Source: Rhizobium sp. BK650 (lineage in GTDB: Bacteria > Pseudomonadota > Alphaproteobacteria > Rhizobiales > Rhizobiaceae). Taken from it: a stretch of DNA of 64,000 nucleotides. Both the position numbers and the translations under genes were made by a program. Every line of letters starts with the position of its first letter. Position 1 is the stretch's first letter. Of the stretch, positions 26,655-34,712 are shown one piece after another. The notes below the pieces were generated by a model, which saw only the letters and a program-made list of their open reading frames with translations, ran no database searches and was not told the origin of the DNA. The stretch is from contig NZ_JACIBK010000007.1 in the NCBI RefSeq assembly GCF_014195325.1, positions 248,001 through 312,000 on the forward strand, read 5' to 3'.

Positions 26655-28922
26655 ATGGACGAAGAAGGGGTATCGCCGGAAACGGCGAACGAGGCGGTGA
26701 CAACGGTAACCGACCGTCGTGCCCTGTTTGCCGTACCCGGTCTGGTGCTTGCTGGCGGAGCGCTCGTCTGTGCCACTGTTACGCTATTCGTGCTGCTCGG
26801 TGTCACGCCGATTGCCCCGACCTCGCACGTCGTGATCGGCTCAGTCGTCATCAATTCCTTTTTTGTCCTCGGCCTGATCGCGCTGATCGGTCGCGAAGTC
26901 GCGCGGCTTTACAAGGCCCGCACGCGCGGCCGGGCCGCCGCGCGTCTGCATATCCGCATCGTCGTGCTCTTCTCCATAGTTGCGATCACGCCGGCGATCC
27001 TGGTGGCGATCTTTGCCAGTATCACGCTGAATGCCGGTCTCGATCGCTGGTTTGCCCTGAGGACCCAGGCAATCGTCAGCTCGTCCCGGAATATTGGCCA
27101 GGCCTATATGCTGGAAAACGCCAGCTATCTGCAGGGCCAGACGGTCTCGATGGCAAATGATCTTGAGCGCAACCGCGCGCTCTACAGCCTCGACAAGACC
27201 GGCTTCGCCGATTTGATGACGCGGCAGGCGAGGGGCCGCGGCCTGCTCGGCGCCTTCCTTGTCGAGCGCGACGGCTCGGTCAATATCCAGGCCGACATCG
27301 CCACGGAAAAACCGCTGCCTGCTATTCCGCAGGATGCGCTGGAAAAGGCCGCTGCCGGCCAGCCGACGCTGATCCCGCCCGGCGTGACCAACCTCGTCGG
27401 CGCCATCATCCGGCTCGAAGCGATACCTGGAACCTTCCTCTATACCGTGCGCGCGGTCGATCCTAAGGTCATGAACGCCATGCGCATGATGGAGGAGAAC
27501 GCCACCGAATACCGCTCAATGGAGGCGGGCCGCGTCTCGCTGCAGATCGCCTTTGCGGTCCTCTATATCGGCTTTGCGCTGATCGTGCTGCTGGCGGCGA
27601 TCTGGACCGCGATTGCAGTGGCCGACCGTATCGTCCGGCCGATCCGCTTGCTGATTACCGCAGCCGACAGTGTTGCATCCGGCAATATGGATATCGTCGT
27701 GCCTGTCCACGCCGTCGATGGCGACGTTGCCAGCCTGTCGCGCACCTTCAACAAGATGATCTCGGAAATCCGCACACAGCGCGACGAGATCCTCGAGGCG
27801 AAGGATGAGGTGGACGACCGCCGCCGCTTTATCGAGGCCGTTCTGTCGGGTGTTACCGCTGCCGTGATCGGCGTCGAGCAGGATCGGCGCATCACTATCG
27901 TCAACAGTTCTGCCGAGACTCTGATGGCGCTGCAAGCAGATCAGATGCTTGGCAAGCAGCTGTCTGAAATTGCCCCCGAAGTGGATCAGGTGCTGACGGA
28001 AGCCGCCTCCCGTTACCGTGGCGATTTCCGCAAGCAGATCGCACTGGTCCGCGGCGGCACGGTGCGCACGCTCAGCGTCCAGGTGACCCGCGAGGAAGTG
28101 CGCGATCTCAGCGAATCCTACGTCATCACCCTCGATGACATCACCGATCTCGTCATCGCCCAGCGCTCGACCGCCTGGGGCGACGTGGCCCGCCGTATCG
28201 CTCACGAGATCAAGAACCCGCTGACGCCGATCCAGCTGTCGGCCGAACGCATCCGTCGACGCTACGGCAAACAGATCGACGAGAATGACCGCGCCGTCTT
28301 CGACCAGTGTACGGATACGATCATCCGGCAGGTGGGCGATATCGGTCGGATGGTCGATGAGTTTTCGGCTTTTGCCCGCATGCCGAAGCCGACCAAGGAG
28401 CAGAGCGATCTGCGTGCCATCCTTCACGATGCGATCTTCCTGCGCGAGATGGGCAACAATCACATCGCCTTCCAGCAGGAGCTTGGTGAGGAGCGGCTGG
28501 AAGGCGCCTTTGACAGTCGCATGCTGGGCCAGGCATTCGGCAATCTCATCAAGAATGCCGTCGAGGCGATCGAAGCCGTGCCGAGCGAGGAGCGCGAAGC
28601 GCGCAAGATTCTCGTCCGCGCCTCTCTCGACGAAGCGCGTGACCGCTTCACAGTCGATATCATCGACAATGGCAAGGGCCTTCCTATCGAGAACCGCCAC
28701 AGCATTCTGGAGCCCTATATGACGATGCGCGAAAAGGGCACCGGCCTCGGCCTCGCCATCGTCAAGAAGATTATCGAGGAACATGGCGGGCAGCTCGAAC
28801 TGCACGATGCGCCCGCAGATTTTGACCAGGGAAGAGGAGCCATGATCCGCGTGCATCTGCCGCGCCGCGACGTGGCCACGACCCCGTCAGCCAGTGATAA
28901 GGAAAGCGTTTATGGCCTCTGA
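26655..28922 (+). CDS. ntrY: Membrane sensor histidine kinase NtrY
   Basis: Partner kinase of NtrX, linked in alphaproteobacteria to nitrogen metabolism, redox sensing and envelope control. The 755 residues show hydrophobic segments near 25-50, 58-80 and 100-125. An extracytoplasmic region (about 130-290) and a fourth membrane segment (295-322) follow. Then come HAMP (about 320-378), PAS (about 390-500), a HisKA helix with His517 in RRIAHEIKNPLTPIQLSA, and a HATPase domain (NLIKNAVEAIE, IIDNGKGLP, KGTGLGLAIVKK). It overlaps ntrX by 11 bases. Confidence 0.96.
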   Translation: MDEEGVSPETANEAVTTVTDRRALFAVPGLVLAGGALVCATVTLFVLLGVTPIAPTSHVVIGSVVINSFFVLGLIALIGREVARLYKARTRGRAAARLHIRIVVLFSIVAITPAILVAIFASITLNAGLDRWFALRTQAIVSSSRNIGQAYMLENASYLQGQTVSMANDLERNRALYSLDKTGFADLMTRQARGRGLLGAFLVERDGSVNIQADIATEKPLPAIPQDALEKAAAGQPTLIPPGVTNLVGAIIRLEAIPGTFLYTVRAVDPKVMNAMRMMEENATEYRSMEAGRVSLQIAFAVLYIGFALIVLLAAIWTAIAVADRIVRPIRLLITAADSVASGNMDIVVPVHAVDGDVASLSRTFNKMISEIRTQRDEILEAKDEVDDRRRFIEAVLSGVTAAVIGVEQDRRITIVNSSAETLMALQADQMLGKQLSEIAPEVDQVLTEAASRYRGDFRKQIALVRGGTVRTLSVQVTREEVRDLSESYVITLDDITDLVIAQRSTAWGDVARRIAHEIKNPLTPIQLSAERIRRRYGKQIDENDRAVFDQCTDTIIRQVGDIGRMVDEFSAFARMPKPTKEQSDLRAILHDAIFLREMGNNHIAFQQELGEERLEGAFDSRMLGQAFGNLIKNAVEAIEAVPSEEREARKILVRASLDEARDRFTVDIIDNGKGLPIENRHSILEPYMTMREKGTGLGLAIVKKIIEEHGGQLELHDAPADFDQGRGAMIRVHLPRRDVATTPSASDKESVYGL

Positions 28923-30276
28923 TATTCTCGTCGTCGATGATGAGCATGACATTCGCGAGATCGTTGCCGGTATCCTGTCGGATGAAGGGCACGAAACCCG
29001 CATGGCGCATGACAGCGACAGCGCCCTTGCGGCAATTTCCGACCGCGTGCCTCGTCTCGTCTTCCTAGATATCTGGATGCAGGGCAGCAAGCTCGACGGT
29101 CTCTCGCTCTTGGACGAGATCAAGACGCGCCATCCCGATCTTCCTGTTGTGATGATTTCCGGTCACGGCAATATCGAGACGGCCGTCTCCGCCATCAAGC
29201 GCGGCGCTTTCGACTTTATCGAAAAGCCGTTCAAGGCCGACCGGCTGATTCTGATTGCCGAGCGGGCGCTGGAGAATTCCAAGCTGAAGCGTGAAAATAT
29301 CGAGCTGAAGCGCCGGACTGGTGACGCGCTGGAGCTGATCGGCACGTCTGTTGCCGTTTCGCAGCTGCGCCAGACGATCGAAAAGGTTTCTCCTACCAAC
29401 AGTCGTATCATGATCTTTGGCGCATCCGGCTCCGGCAAGGAGTTGGTGGCGCGCATGATCCATAAAAAGTCGGCTCGTGCCAACGGCCCCTTCGTGGCGC
29501 TAAATGCCGCCAACATCACGCCCGACCGAATGGAAGTCGCGCTCTTCGGCACCGAGGGCGGACCGGGGCAGGCGCGCAAGATCGGCGCGCTTGAAGAAGC
29601 TCATCGCGGTATCCTCTATCTCGACGAAGTCGGCGAAATGCCGCGTGAGACGCAGAACAAGATCCTGCGCGTGCTGGTCGATCAGCAGTTCGAGCGTGTG
29701 GGCGGTTCCAAACGGGTGAAGGTCGATGTGCGCATCATCTCCTCGACCGCCTACAATCTGGAAAGCCGCATCGCCGAGGGCTGGTTCCGTGAAGATCTCT
29801 ATCATCGCCTTGCTGTCGTGCCGGTGCGCGTGCCGCAGCTTGCCGAGCGCCGCGAGGATATCCCTTTCCTCGTCGATCAGCTTATGCGGCAGATTTCCGA
29901 ACAGGCAGGCATCAGACCGCGCCGCATTGGCGATGATGCCATGGCCGTGCTGCAGGCACATGACTGGCCGGGCAATATCCGCCAGCTTCGCAACAATATC
30001 GAACGTCTGATGATCCTTGCCCGCACCGACGGTCCGGACGCGCCGATCACGGCGGACATGCTGCCGACCGATCTTGGCGACATGCTGCCGAAGGTCTCGG
30101 CCAAGAACGACTATCACATCATGACGCTGCCGCTGCGCGAAGCCCGGGAAATGTTCGAGAAGGATTACCTGATCGCCCAGATCAATCGCTTCGGCGGCAA
30201 CATCTCCCGCACGGCCGAATTCGTCGGCATGGAGCGCTCGGCGCTGCACCGCAAACTGAAATCGCTCGGCGTCTGA
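28912..30276 (+). CDS. ntrX: Response regulator NtrX, AAA+ type without GAFTGA loop
   Basis: Response regulator paired with NtrY. ATG 28912 with an AAGGAAA ribosome site gives 454 residues; an ATT-region extension to 28894 is unlikely. Domains: receiver with Asp53 in FLDIWMQGSK, AAA+ ATPase with Walker A GASGSGKE (170-177), Walker B RGILYLDEVGEMP, and a C-terminal Fis-type helix-turn-helix (NISRTAEFVGMERSALHRKL). Where NtrC has GAFTGA, this protein reads ALFGTEGGPGQAR (210-222), so direct sigma-54 activation is doubtful and it may regulate sigma-70 promoters instead. Confidence 0.96.
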   Translation: MASDILVVDDEHDIREIVAGILSDEGHETRMAHDSDSALAAISDRVPRLVFLDIWMQGSKLDGLSLLDEIKTRHPDLPVVMISGHGNIETAVSAIKRGAFDFIEKPFKADRLILIAERALENSKLKRENIELKRRTGDALELIGTSVAVSQLRQTIEKVSPTNSRIMIFGASGSGKELVARMIHKKSARANGPFVALNAANITPDRMEVALFGTEGGPGQARKIGALEEAHRGILYLDEVGEMPRETQNKILRVLVDQQFERVGGSKRVKVDVRIISSTAYNLESRIAEGWFREDLYHRLAVVPVRVPQLAERREDIPFLVDQLMRQISEQAGIRPRRIGDDAMAVLQAHDWPGNIRQLRNNIERLMILARTDGPDAPITADMLPTDLGDMLPKVSAKNDYHIMTLPLREAREMFEKDYLIAQINRFGGNISRTAEFVGMERSALHRKLKSLGV

Positions 30277-30337
30277 TCTTTCTCTGACAGGGCTCGTGTC
30301 ACCCTGGTTCCTCCCTTTTGCCTGAAGCAGGTTTTGA

Positions 30338-31201
30338 ATGCCAAGAATTGCCTATGTGAATGGACGTTACGTGCCGCATTCTAACGCCATGGTGCATGTG
30401 GAGGATCGTGGCTATCAGTTTGCCGATGGCGTCTACGAAGTCTGCGAGGTGCGTCACGGCATGATCGTCGACTTGACCCGGCATCTGAACCGTCTCGACC
30501 GTTCGCTTAGCGAATTGCGCATCGCCTGGCCGATGAGCCGGGCGGCCCTGACGCAAGTGATTCGCGAGACGCTGCGCCGCAATCATGTGCGCAACGGGCT
30601 CTTCTATCTGCAGGTGACGCGCGGCGTCGCCCGGCGCGACCATGTCTTCCCGGCCGACGGCACGGCACCCTCGATCGTTGTGACGGCCAAGAGCACCGAT
30701 CCGTCAATCATTGCCAGGAAGAACGCTACCGGCATCAAGGCGATCACCGTTCCAGACAACCGTTGGGACCGCGTCGACATCAAGACGGTCGGCCTGCTGT
30801 CGAACGCGCTTGCGCGCCAGCAGGCAAAGGAAGCCGGCGCCCAGGAAGCGATTTATATCGATGCCGATGGCATGGTGAAGGAGGGGGCTGCAACCAATGT
30901 CTGGATCGTCGATGCCGACGGTACCTTGGTAACGCGGCCTGCCGAACATGGCATCCTGCGCGGCGTCACGCGCACGACCCTCATCGATGTCGCAGCCAAA
31001 TTGGGTCTCGATATCGTCGAGCGGAAGTTCTCTCTTTCGGAGATGATGGCAGCCCGCGAGGTCTTCATCACCGCCGCCACAAGCATTTGTTTTCCGGTCG
31101 TTTCCATTGATGGACAGGCGATTGCGAACGGTCATCCCGGAAGCCTTTCGCAGAATATTCGCGAAGCCTTTTTCGACGTTGCGGAAAAGATTACGATTTG
31201 A
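30338..31201 (+). CDS. D-amino-acid transaminase-like class IV aminotransferase
   Basis: PLP enzyme of fold type IV, 287 residues, closest in pattern to D-alanine aminotransferase. Seen: YVNGRYVPHSNAMVHVEDRGYQFADGVYE at the N terminus (the DRGYxFADGVYE signature), the PLP lysine Lys149 in RVDIKTVGLLSN, and EGAATNVWIV with the conserved Glu. It may supply D-glutamate/D-alanine for peptidoglycan, or act on branched-chain substrates; the first is favoured because of the arginine- and histidine-containing LTRHLNRLDRSL and RNHVR regions. It is 61 bases after ntrX and 110 before hfq. Confidence 0.87.
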   Translation: MPRIAYVNGRYVPHSNAMVHVEDRGYQFADGVYEVCEVRHGMIVDLTRHLNRLDRSLSELRIAWPMSRAALTQVIRETLRRNHVRNGLFYLQVTRGVARRDHVFPADGTAPSIVVTAKSTDPSIIARKNATGIKAITVPDNRWDRVDIKTVGLLSNALARQQAKEAGAQEAIYIDADGMVKEGAATNVWIVDADGTLVTRPAEHGILRGVTRTTLIDVAAKLGLDIVERKFSLSEMMAAREVFITAATSICFPVVSIDGQAIANGHPGSLSQNIREAFFDVAEKITI

Positions 31202-31311
31202 TACCAAGATTTGCTGGGCAGGAGGAATGAGGGTGCCACCTGCCTTGCTGGAGAGGTTGATTGATATTCTACCGGCTTGATCAGGCCGGCAATAAAGAAA
31301 GAAGCGGCGCG

Positions 31312-31554
31312 ATGGCGGAACGTTCTCAGAATCTGCAGGACTTATTTCTCAATACTGTACGCAAACAAAAGATTTCCCTGACAATCTTTCTGATTAACGG
31401 CGTAAAACTCACGGGCGTTGTCACGTCATTCGACAATTTCTGTGTTCTTCTCCGGCGTGACGGACATTCGCAGCTCGTGTATAAGCACGCTATCTCGACA
31501 ATCATGCCTGGTCAGCCAATGCAGATGTTCGAGAGCGAAGAAGCAGCGTCCTAA
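31312..31554 (+). CDS. hfq: RNA chaperone Hfq
   Basis: Hexameric Sm-like chaperone for small-RNA pairing, important for nitrogen fixation gene control in rhizobia. The 80-residue product begins [14 protein letters not shown]; the same frame reaches back to 31261 but those residues are not Hfq. Sm1 reads [19 protein letters not shown] and Sm2 includes [13 protein letters not shown], with the diagnostic YKHA. The tail is short. It is followed by hflX, the common hfq-hflX order. Confidence 0.98.
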
Positions 31555-31632
31555 ACAAGGCCGGCCGTCATTTCGACACGCGATACAAAGAACGATTCCA
31601 TCATCCCTGAAGCCGCCAAGCACAGGGATGAT

Positions 31633-32958
31633 ATGCGCGCGACCGTTGTCGTGCCGGTGCTGAAATCGCGCTCGCGCGGCGGGCAAACCGAATCGGCATC
31701 GACCCGCACGCCGGAAAGCCGTCTCGACGAAGCGACGGGTCTTGCTGAGGCGATCGATCTCGATGTCGTGAACGCTTCCATCGTGCCGGTCAATGATCCG
31801 CGGCCGGCGACACTGCTGGGCACGGGCAAGATCGAGGAAATCAAGCACCTGCTCGACGAGCGTGATTCCGGTCTTGTGATCGTCGATCATCCGCTAACGC
31901 CGGTGCAGCAGCGTAACCTTGAAAAGGAATGGAACGCCAAGGTCATCGACCGGACAGGCCTGATCCTGGAAATCTTCGGCCGCCGCGCCTCCACCAAGGA
32001 AGGCACGCTGCAGGTCGATCTCGCGCATCTGAACTATCAGAAGGGCCGCCTGGTTCGAAGCTGGACCCACCTTGAACGCCAGCGCGGCGGCGGCGGCTTC
32101 ATGGGTGGTCCGGGTGAAACCCAGATCGAAGCCGACCGGCGCCTGTTGCAGGACCGTATCATCAAGCTTGAACGCGAGCTGGAGCAGGTGGTGCGCACCC
32201 GCCAGCTTCACCGAGCCAAGCGCAAGAAGGTACCGCATCCGATCGTGGCGCTCGTTGGTTATACGAACGCCGGCAAGTCGACGCTGTTCAATCGCATCAC
32301 GGGCGCAGGGGTTCTCGCAGAGGACATGCTCTTTGCGACGCTCGATCCGACGCTGCGCCGCATGAAGCTGCCGCATGGCCGCACCGTCATCCTGTCCGAC
32401 ACTGTCGGCTTCATCTCCGACCTGCCGACTCATCTGGTCGCCGCCTTCCGCGCGACGCTGGAAGAAGTACTTGAAGCTGACCTCATCCTGCATGTGCGCG
32501 ACATGTCCGACCTGGACAACCAGGCCCAGAGCGCTGACGTGCTGCGCATCCTGAACGACCTCGGCATCGACGAGGCCGAAGGCCAGCGACGAATCCTCGA
32601 AGTATGGAACAAAATCGACCGGCTGGAGCCTGAAAGCCATGATGCTATCGTGCAGAAGGCTTCCGGCACGCAGAATGTGATTGCCGTTTCTGCGATCAGT
32701 GGCGAGGGCGTGGACAGGCTGATGGACGAGATCAGCCGTCGTCTGTCTGGCGTCATGACGGAAACGACGATTACGCTGCCCGTCGACAAGCTGGCGCTGC
32801 TGCCGTGGCTCTACGATCATGCCGTCGTCGATAGCCGTGAGGACAATGAGGACGGTTCGGTGACGCTCGACCTGCGTCTGTCGGAAACCGAGGCTGCCGA
32901 ACTGGAACGCCGCATTGGCAATGGTCCGAAGCCTGCCAAGGAAGACTGGGAGCGATAG
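31633..32958 (+). CDS. hflX: Ribosome-associated GTPase HflX
   Basis: Translation-factor-class GTPase that splits stalled or heat-damaged ribosomes. The 441 residues contain an N-terminal HflX domain (TLLGTGKIEEIKHLLDE, GRRASTKEGTLQVDLAHL, RSWTHLERQRGGGGFMGGPG), then the G domain: G1 GYTNAGKS, G3 DTVGF, G4 WNKID. ATG 31633 has an AGGG ribosome site. The frame is open upstream to the hfq stop, which is in the same frame, but contains no ATG, GTG or TTG. Confidence 0.95.
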   Translation: MRATVVVPVLKSRSRGGQTESASTRTPESRLDEATGLAEAIDLDVVNASIVPVNDPRPATLLGTGKIEEIKHLLDERDSGLVIVDHPLTPVQQRNLEKEWNAKVIDRTGLILEIFGRRASTKEGTLQVDLAHLNYQKGRLVRSWTHLERQRGGGGFMGGPGETQIEADRRLLQDRIIKLERELEQVVRTRQLHRAKRKKVPHPIVALVGYTNAGKSTLFNRITGAGVLAEDMLFATLDPTLRRMKLPHGRTVILSDTVGFISDLPTHLVAAFRATLEEVLEADLILHVRDMSDLDNQAQSADVLRILNDLGIDEAEGQRRILEVWNKIDRLEPESHDAIVQKASGTQNVIAVSAISGEGVDRLMDEISRRLSGVMTETTITLPVDKLALLPWLYDHAVVDSREDNEDGSVTLDLRLSETEAAELERRIGNGPKPAKEDWER

Positions 32959-32974
32959 GTCCGTTTGACGGAGT

Positions 32975-33820
32975 TTAGTCCGCCCCGGTCGCGACTGCCC
33001 GTTCTATCGCCTTGGCTGCCTGCCAGATTTCCTCCATCCGCTCTAAGCTGGCTGCCTCCAGCGTCTCACCTTCTGCATCAAGAACCGTCTCAATGTGGTT
33101 GAATCGGCGCCTGAATTTGGTGTTCGTTCCCCGCAGCGCCTGTTCCGGATCGGCCTTCACGTGTCGGCCGATATTGACGACCGCAAAAATCAGGTCGCCG
33201 AGCTCATCGGTGACCTTTGATTTATCGCCCTCGCGCAGTGCGACGCGCAGTTCGTCGACCTCTTCCTGGATCTTGTCGAGGATCGGTTCGGGTGCCGACC
33301 AGTCGAAACCGACCTTGGCGGCGCGCTCCTGAAGTTTGAGCGCCTCTGTCAGGGCAGGAAAACTGCGCTGCACCGAGCCAAGGAAGCCGGCTTTGAAAGC
33401 TTCTGACATGCCGCGGCGCGCCCGGCGCTCCGAACGCTCGCGCTTTTCAGCCTGTTTGATCTCGTCCCACTGTTTCTTCACAGCATCGGGCGTGTCCGCG
33501 TCCGAACGAGCAAAAACATGCGGATGCCGGCGGATCATCTTGCGGGTGATGGCTTCCACAACATCACCGAAGGAAAATTCGCCTGCTTCTTCGGCCATGC
33601 GCGCATGAAAGACCACCTGCAGCAGCAGATCGCCGAGTTCGTCGCAGAGGTCGTCCATGTCGTTGCGCTCGATAGCATCGGCAACCTCATAGGCTTCCTC
33701 GATCGTGTAGGGCTTGATGCTTTCGAAATCCTGCTCGATGTCCCACGGGCAGCCGGTTTTCGGATTGCGGAGAGCCGCCATGATCTCGATCAGGCGTGAA
33801 ATGTCTTTCGAAGGTTCCAT
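32975..33820 (-). CDS. mazG: Nucleoside triphosphate pyrophosphohydrolase MazG
   Basis: All-alpha NTP pyrophosphohydrolase that degrades (d)NTPs and can lower ppGpp effects. At 281 residues it has two MazG repeats. The first carries the metal-binding EEAYEVADAIERND and DELGDLLLQVVFHARMAEE; the second carries EEVDELRVAL and DELGDLIFAVVNIGRHVK. The PKTGCPWDIEQ opening is diagnostic. It is convergent with hflX, with 16 bases between stops. The adjacent deaminase gene ends seven bases upstream of its start and runs in the same direction, so both may form one unit that handles nucleotides. Confidence 0.95.
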   Translation of the reverse strand: MEPSKDISRLIEIMAALRNPKTGCPWDIEQDFESIKPYTIEEAYEVADAIERNDMDDLCDELGDLLLQVVFHARMAEEAGEFSFGDVVEAITRKMIRRHPHVFARSDADTPDAVKKQWDEIKQAEKRERSERRARRGMSEAFKAGFLGSVQRSFPALTEALKLQERAAKVGFDWSAPEPILDKIQEEVDELRVALREGDKSKVTDELGDLIFAVVNIGRHVKADPEQALRGTNTKFRRRFNHIETVLDAEGETLEAASLERMEEIWQAAKAIERAVATGAD

Positions 33821-33826
33821 GGTCTC

Positions 33827-34414
33827 TCAGTTCAGCGGAATGTCGTTGGAGCTTTTGGCGGCCTGATAGGTATTGGAGAGGCCGGCATAGCGCGATTTGA
33901 TCCGTGCCGTCTGCGCCTTGAGCGCGGCTCTCAACTGCTCATCCTCGGTTTCGACTAGATCGGCGATTGCGAAACTCTTCCAGAATGCATTCTGGCGCCG
34001 ATAGCCGCCGGGCTCGAGCCCGAAGACCTCCTTCAGGATTTTCAGGTCATGCGGGATCGCGAAGCTGTCACGCGAATCCTCGTGGCTGAAGAAATAATAG
34101 AAATTATCAAAGCCGGCCCAGGTGATTGCGGACATGCACATCGTGCAGGGTTCGTGCGTCGAAAGAAAGATCAGGTCCTTGGTCGCCGGCTTGTCGTTGA
34201 GTTCGTAGAAGCGTTTCAGCGTATGCACTTCGCCGTGCCAGAGCGGATTTTCCAGCTCGTTATTGGTTTCGGCGACGATGACCGACAGATCGGATTTGCG
34301 CAGGATCGCGGCGCCAAACACCTTGTTGCCGGTGGCGACACCAAGTTCCGTCATCGGCAGGATATTCTCTTCCATGACCTGCAGCAGGCGGGCGGCGATT
34401 GTCTTTTCCGGCAT
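33827..34414 (-). CDS. Cytidine/deoxycytidylate-deaminase-family nucleoside deaminase
   Basis: Zinc-dependent deaminase-like protein of 195 residues. Zinc ligands are visible: His60 with catalytic Glu62 in WHGEVHTLK, and Cys90/Cys93 in HEPCTMCMSAI. The arrangement fits guanine-deaminase/TadA-like members, but the substrate is not determined. ATG 34414 is preceded by AGGAG on the minus strand. The frame stays open for 145 more codons upstream, but that stretch is the noncoding gap and the start of cysG read backwards, so I exclude it. Confidence 0.87.
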   Translation of the reverse strand: MPEKTIAARLLQVMEENILPMTELGVATGNKVFGAAILRKSDLSVIVAETNNELENPLWHGEVHTLKRFYELNDKPATKDLIFLSTHEPCTMCMSAITWAGFDNFYYFFSHEDSRDSFAIPHDLKILKEVFGLEPGGYRRQNAFWKSFAIADLVETEDEQLRAALKAQTARIKSRYAGLSNTYQAAKSSNDIPLN

Positions 34415-34712
34415 GAAATTCTCCTGTTCGTCCCATCCTAGCGCCCATCGGAGTGAAGCGGAATGCGCAACTGTTTCGCAGGCGACTTTGCCACAAGCTT
34501 TCTTGGTGTCGCCGGTCATTCGGCAGGCGGTCTGCCGCGAAAAAACCTGGTGGTGGCTCACGATATGTGGTTTTTGCGCCGCACGGGTGAGTTTTCTCAA
34601 ATCATTGGTCAACCGGGTAAAAGAATACGCCGCTGGCCGGCCTTTGGAATTCTGTTTCTTCATACGCTTGCTTGGAAAATGCATATTCGGCCATCTTCGA
34701 AGTGGATCGAGA
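34415..34712. other. Divergent intergenic region, deaminase and cysG
   Basis: About 300 bases between divergent genes. It should hold the promoter of the cysG-cysI operon. I see no convincing operator, riboswitch or RNA gene. Open frames crossing it lack codon patterns of real genes and have no homology I recognise. Confidence 0.5.

Noticed and set aside
27516..28856. 446-residue open frame antisense to ntrY
   Set aside because: Shadow of a well-supported kinase gene with no recognisable domain.
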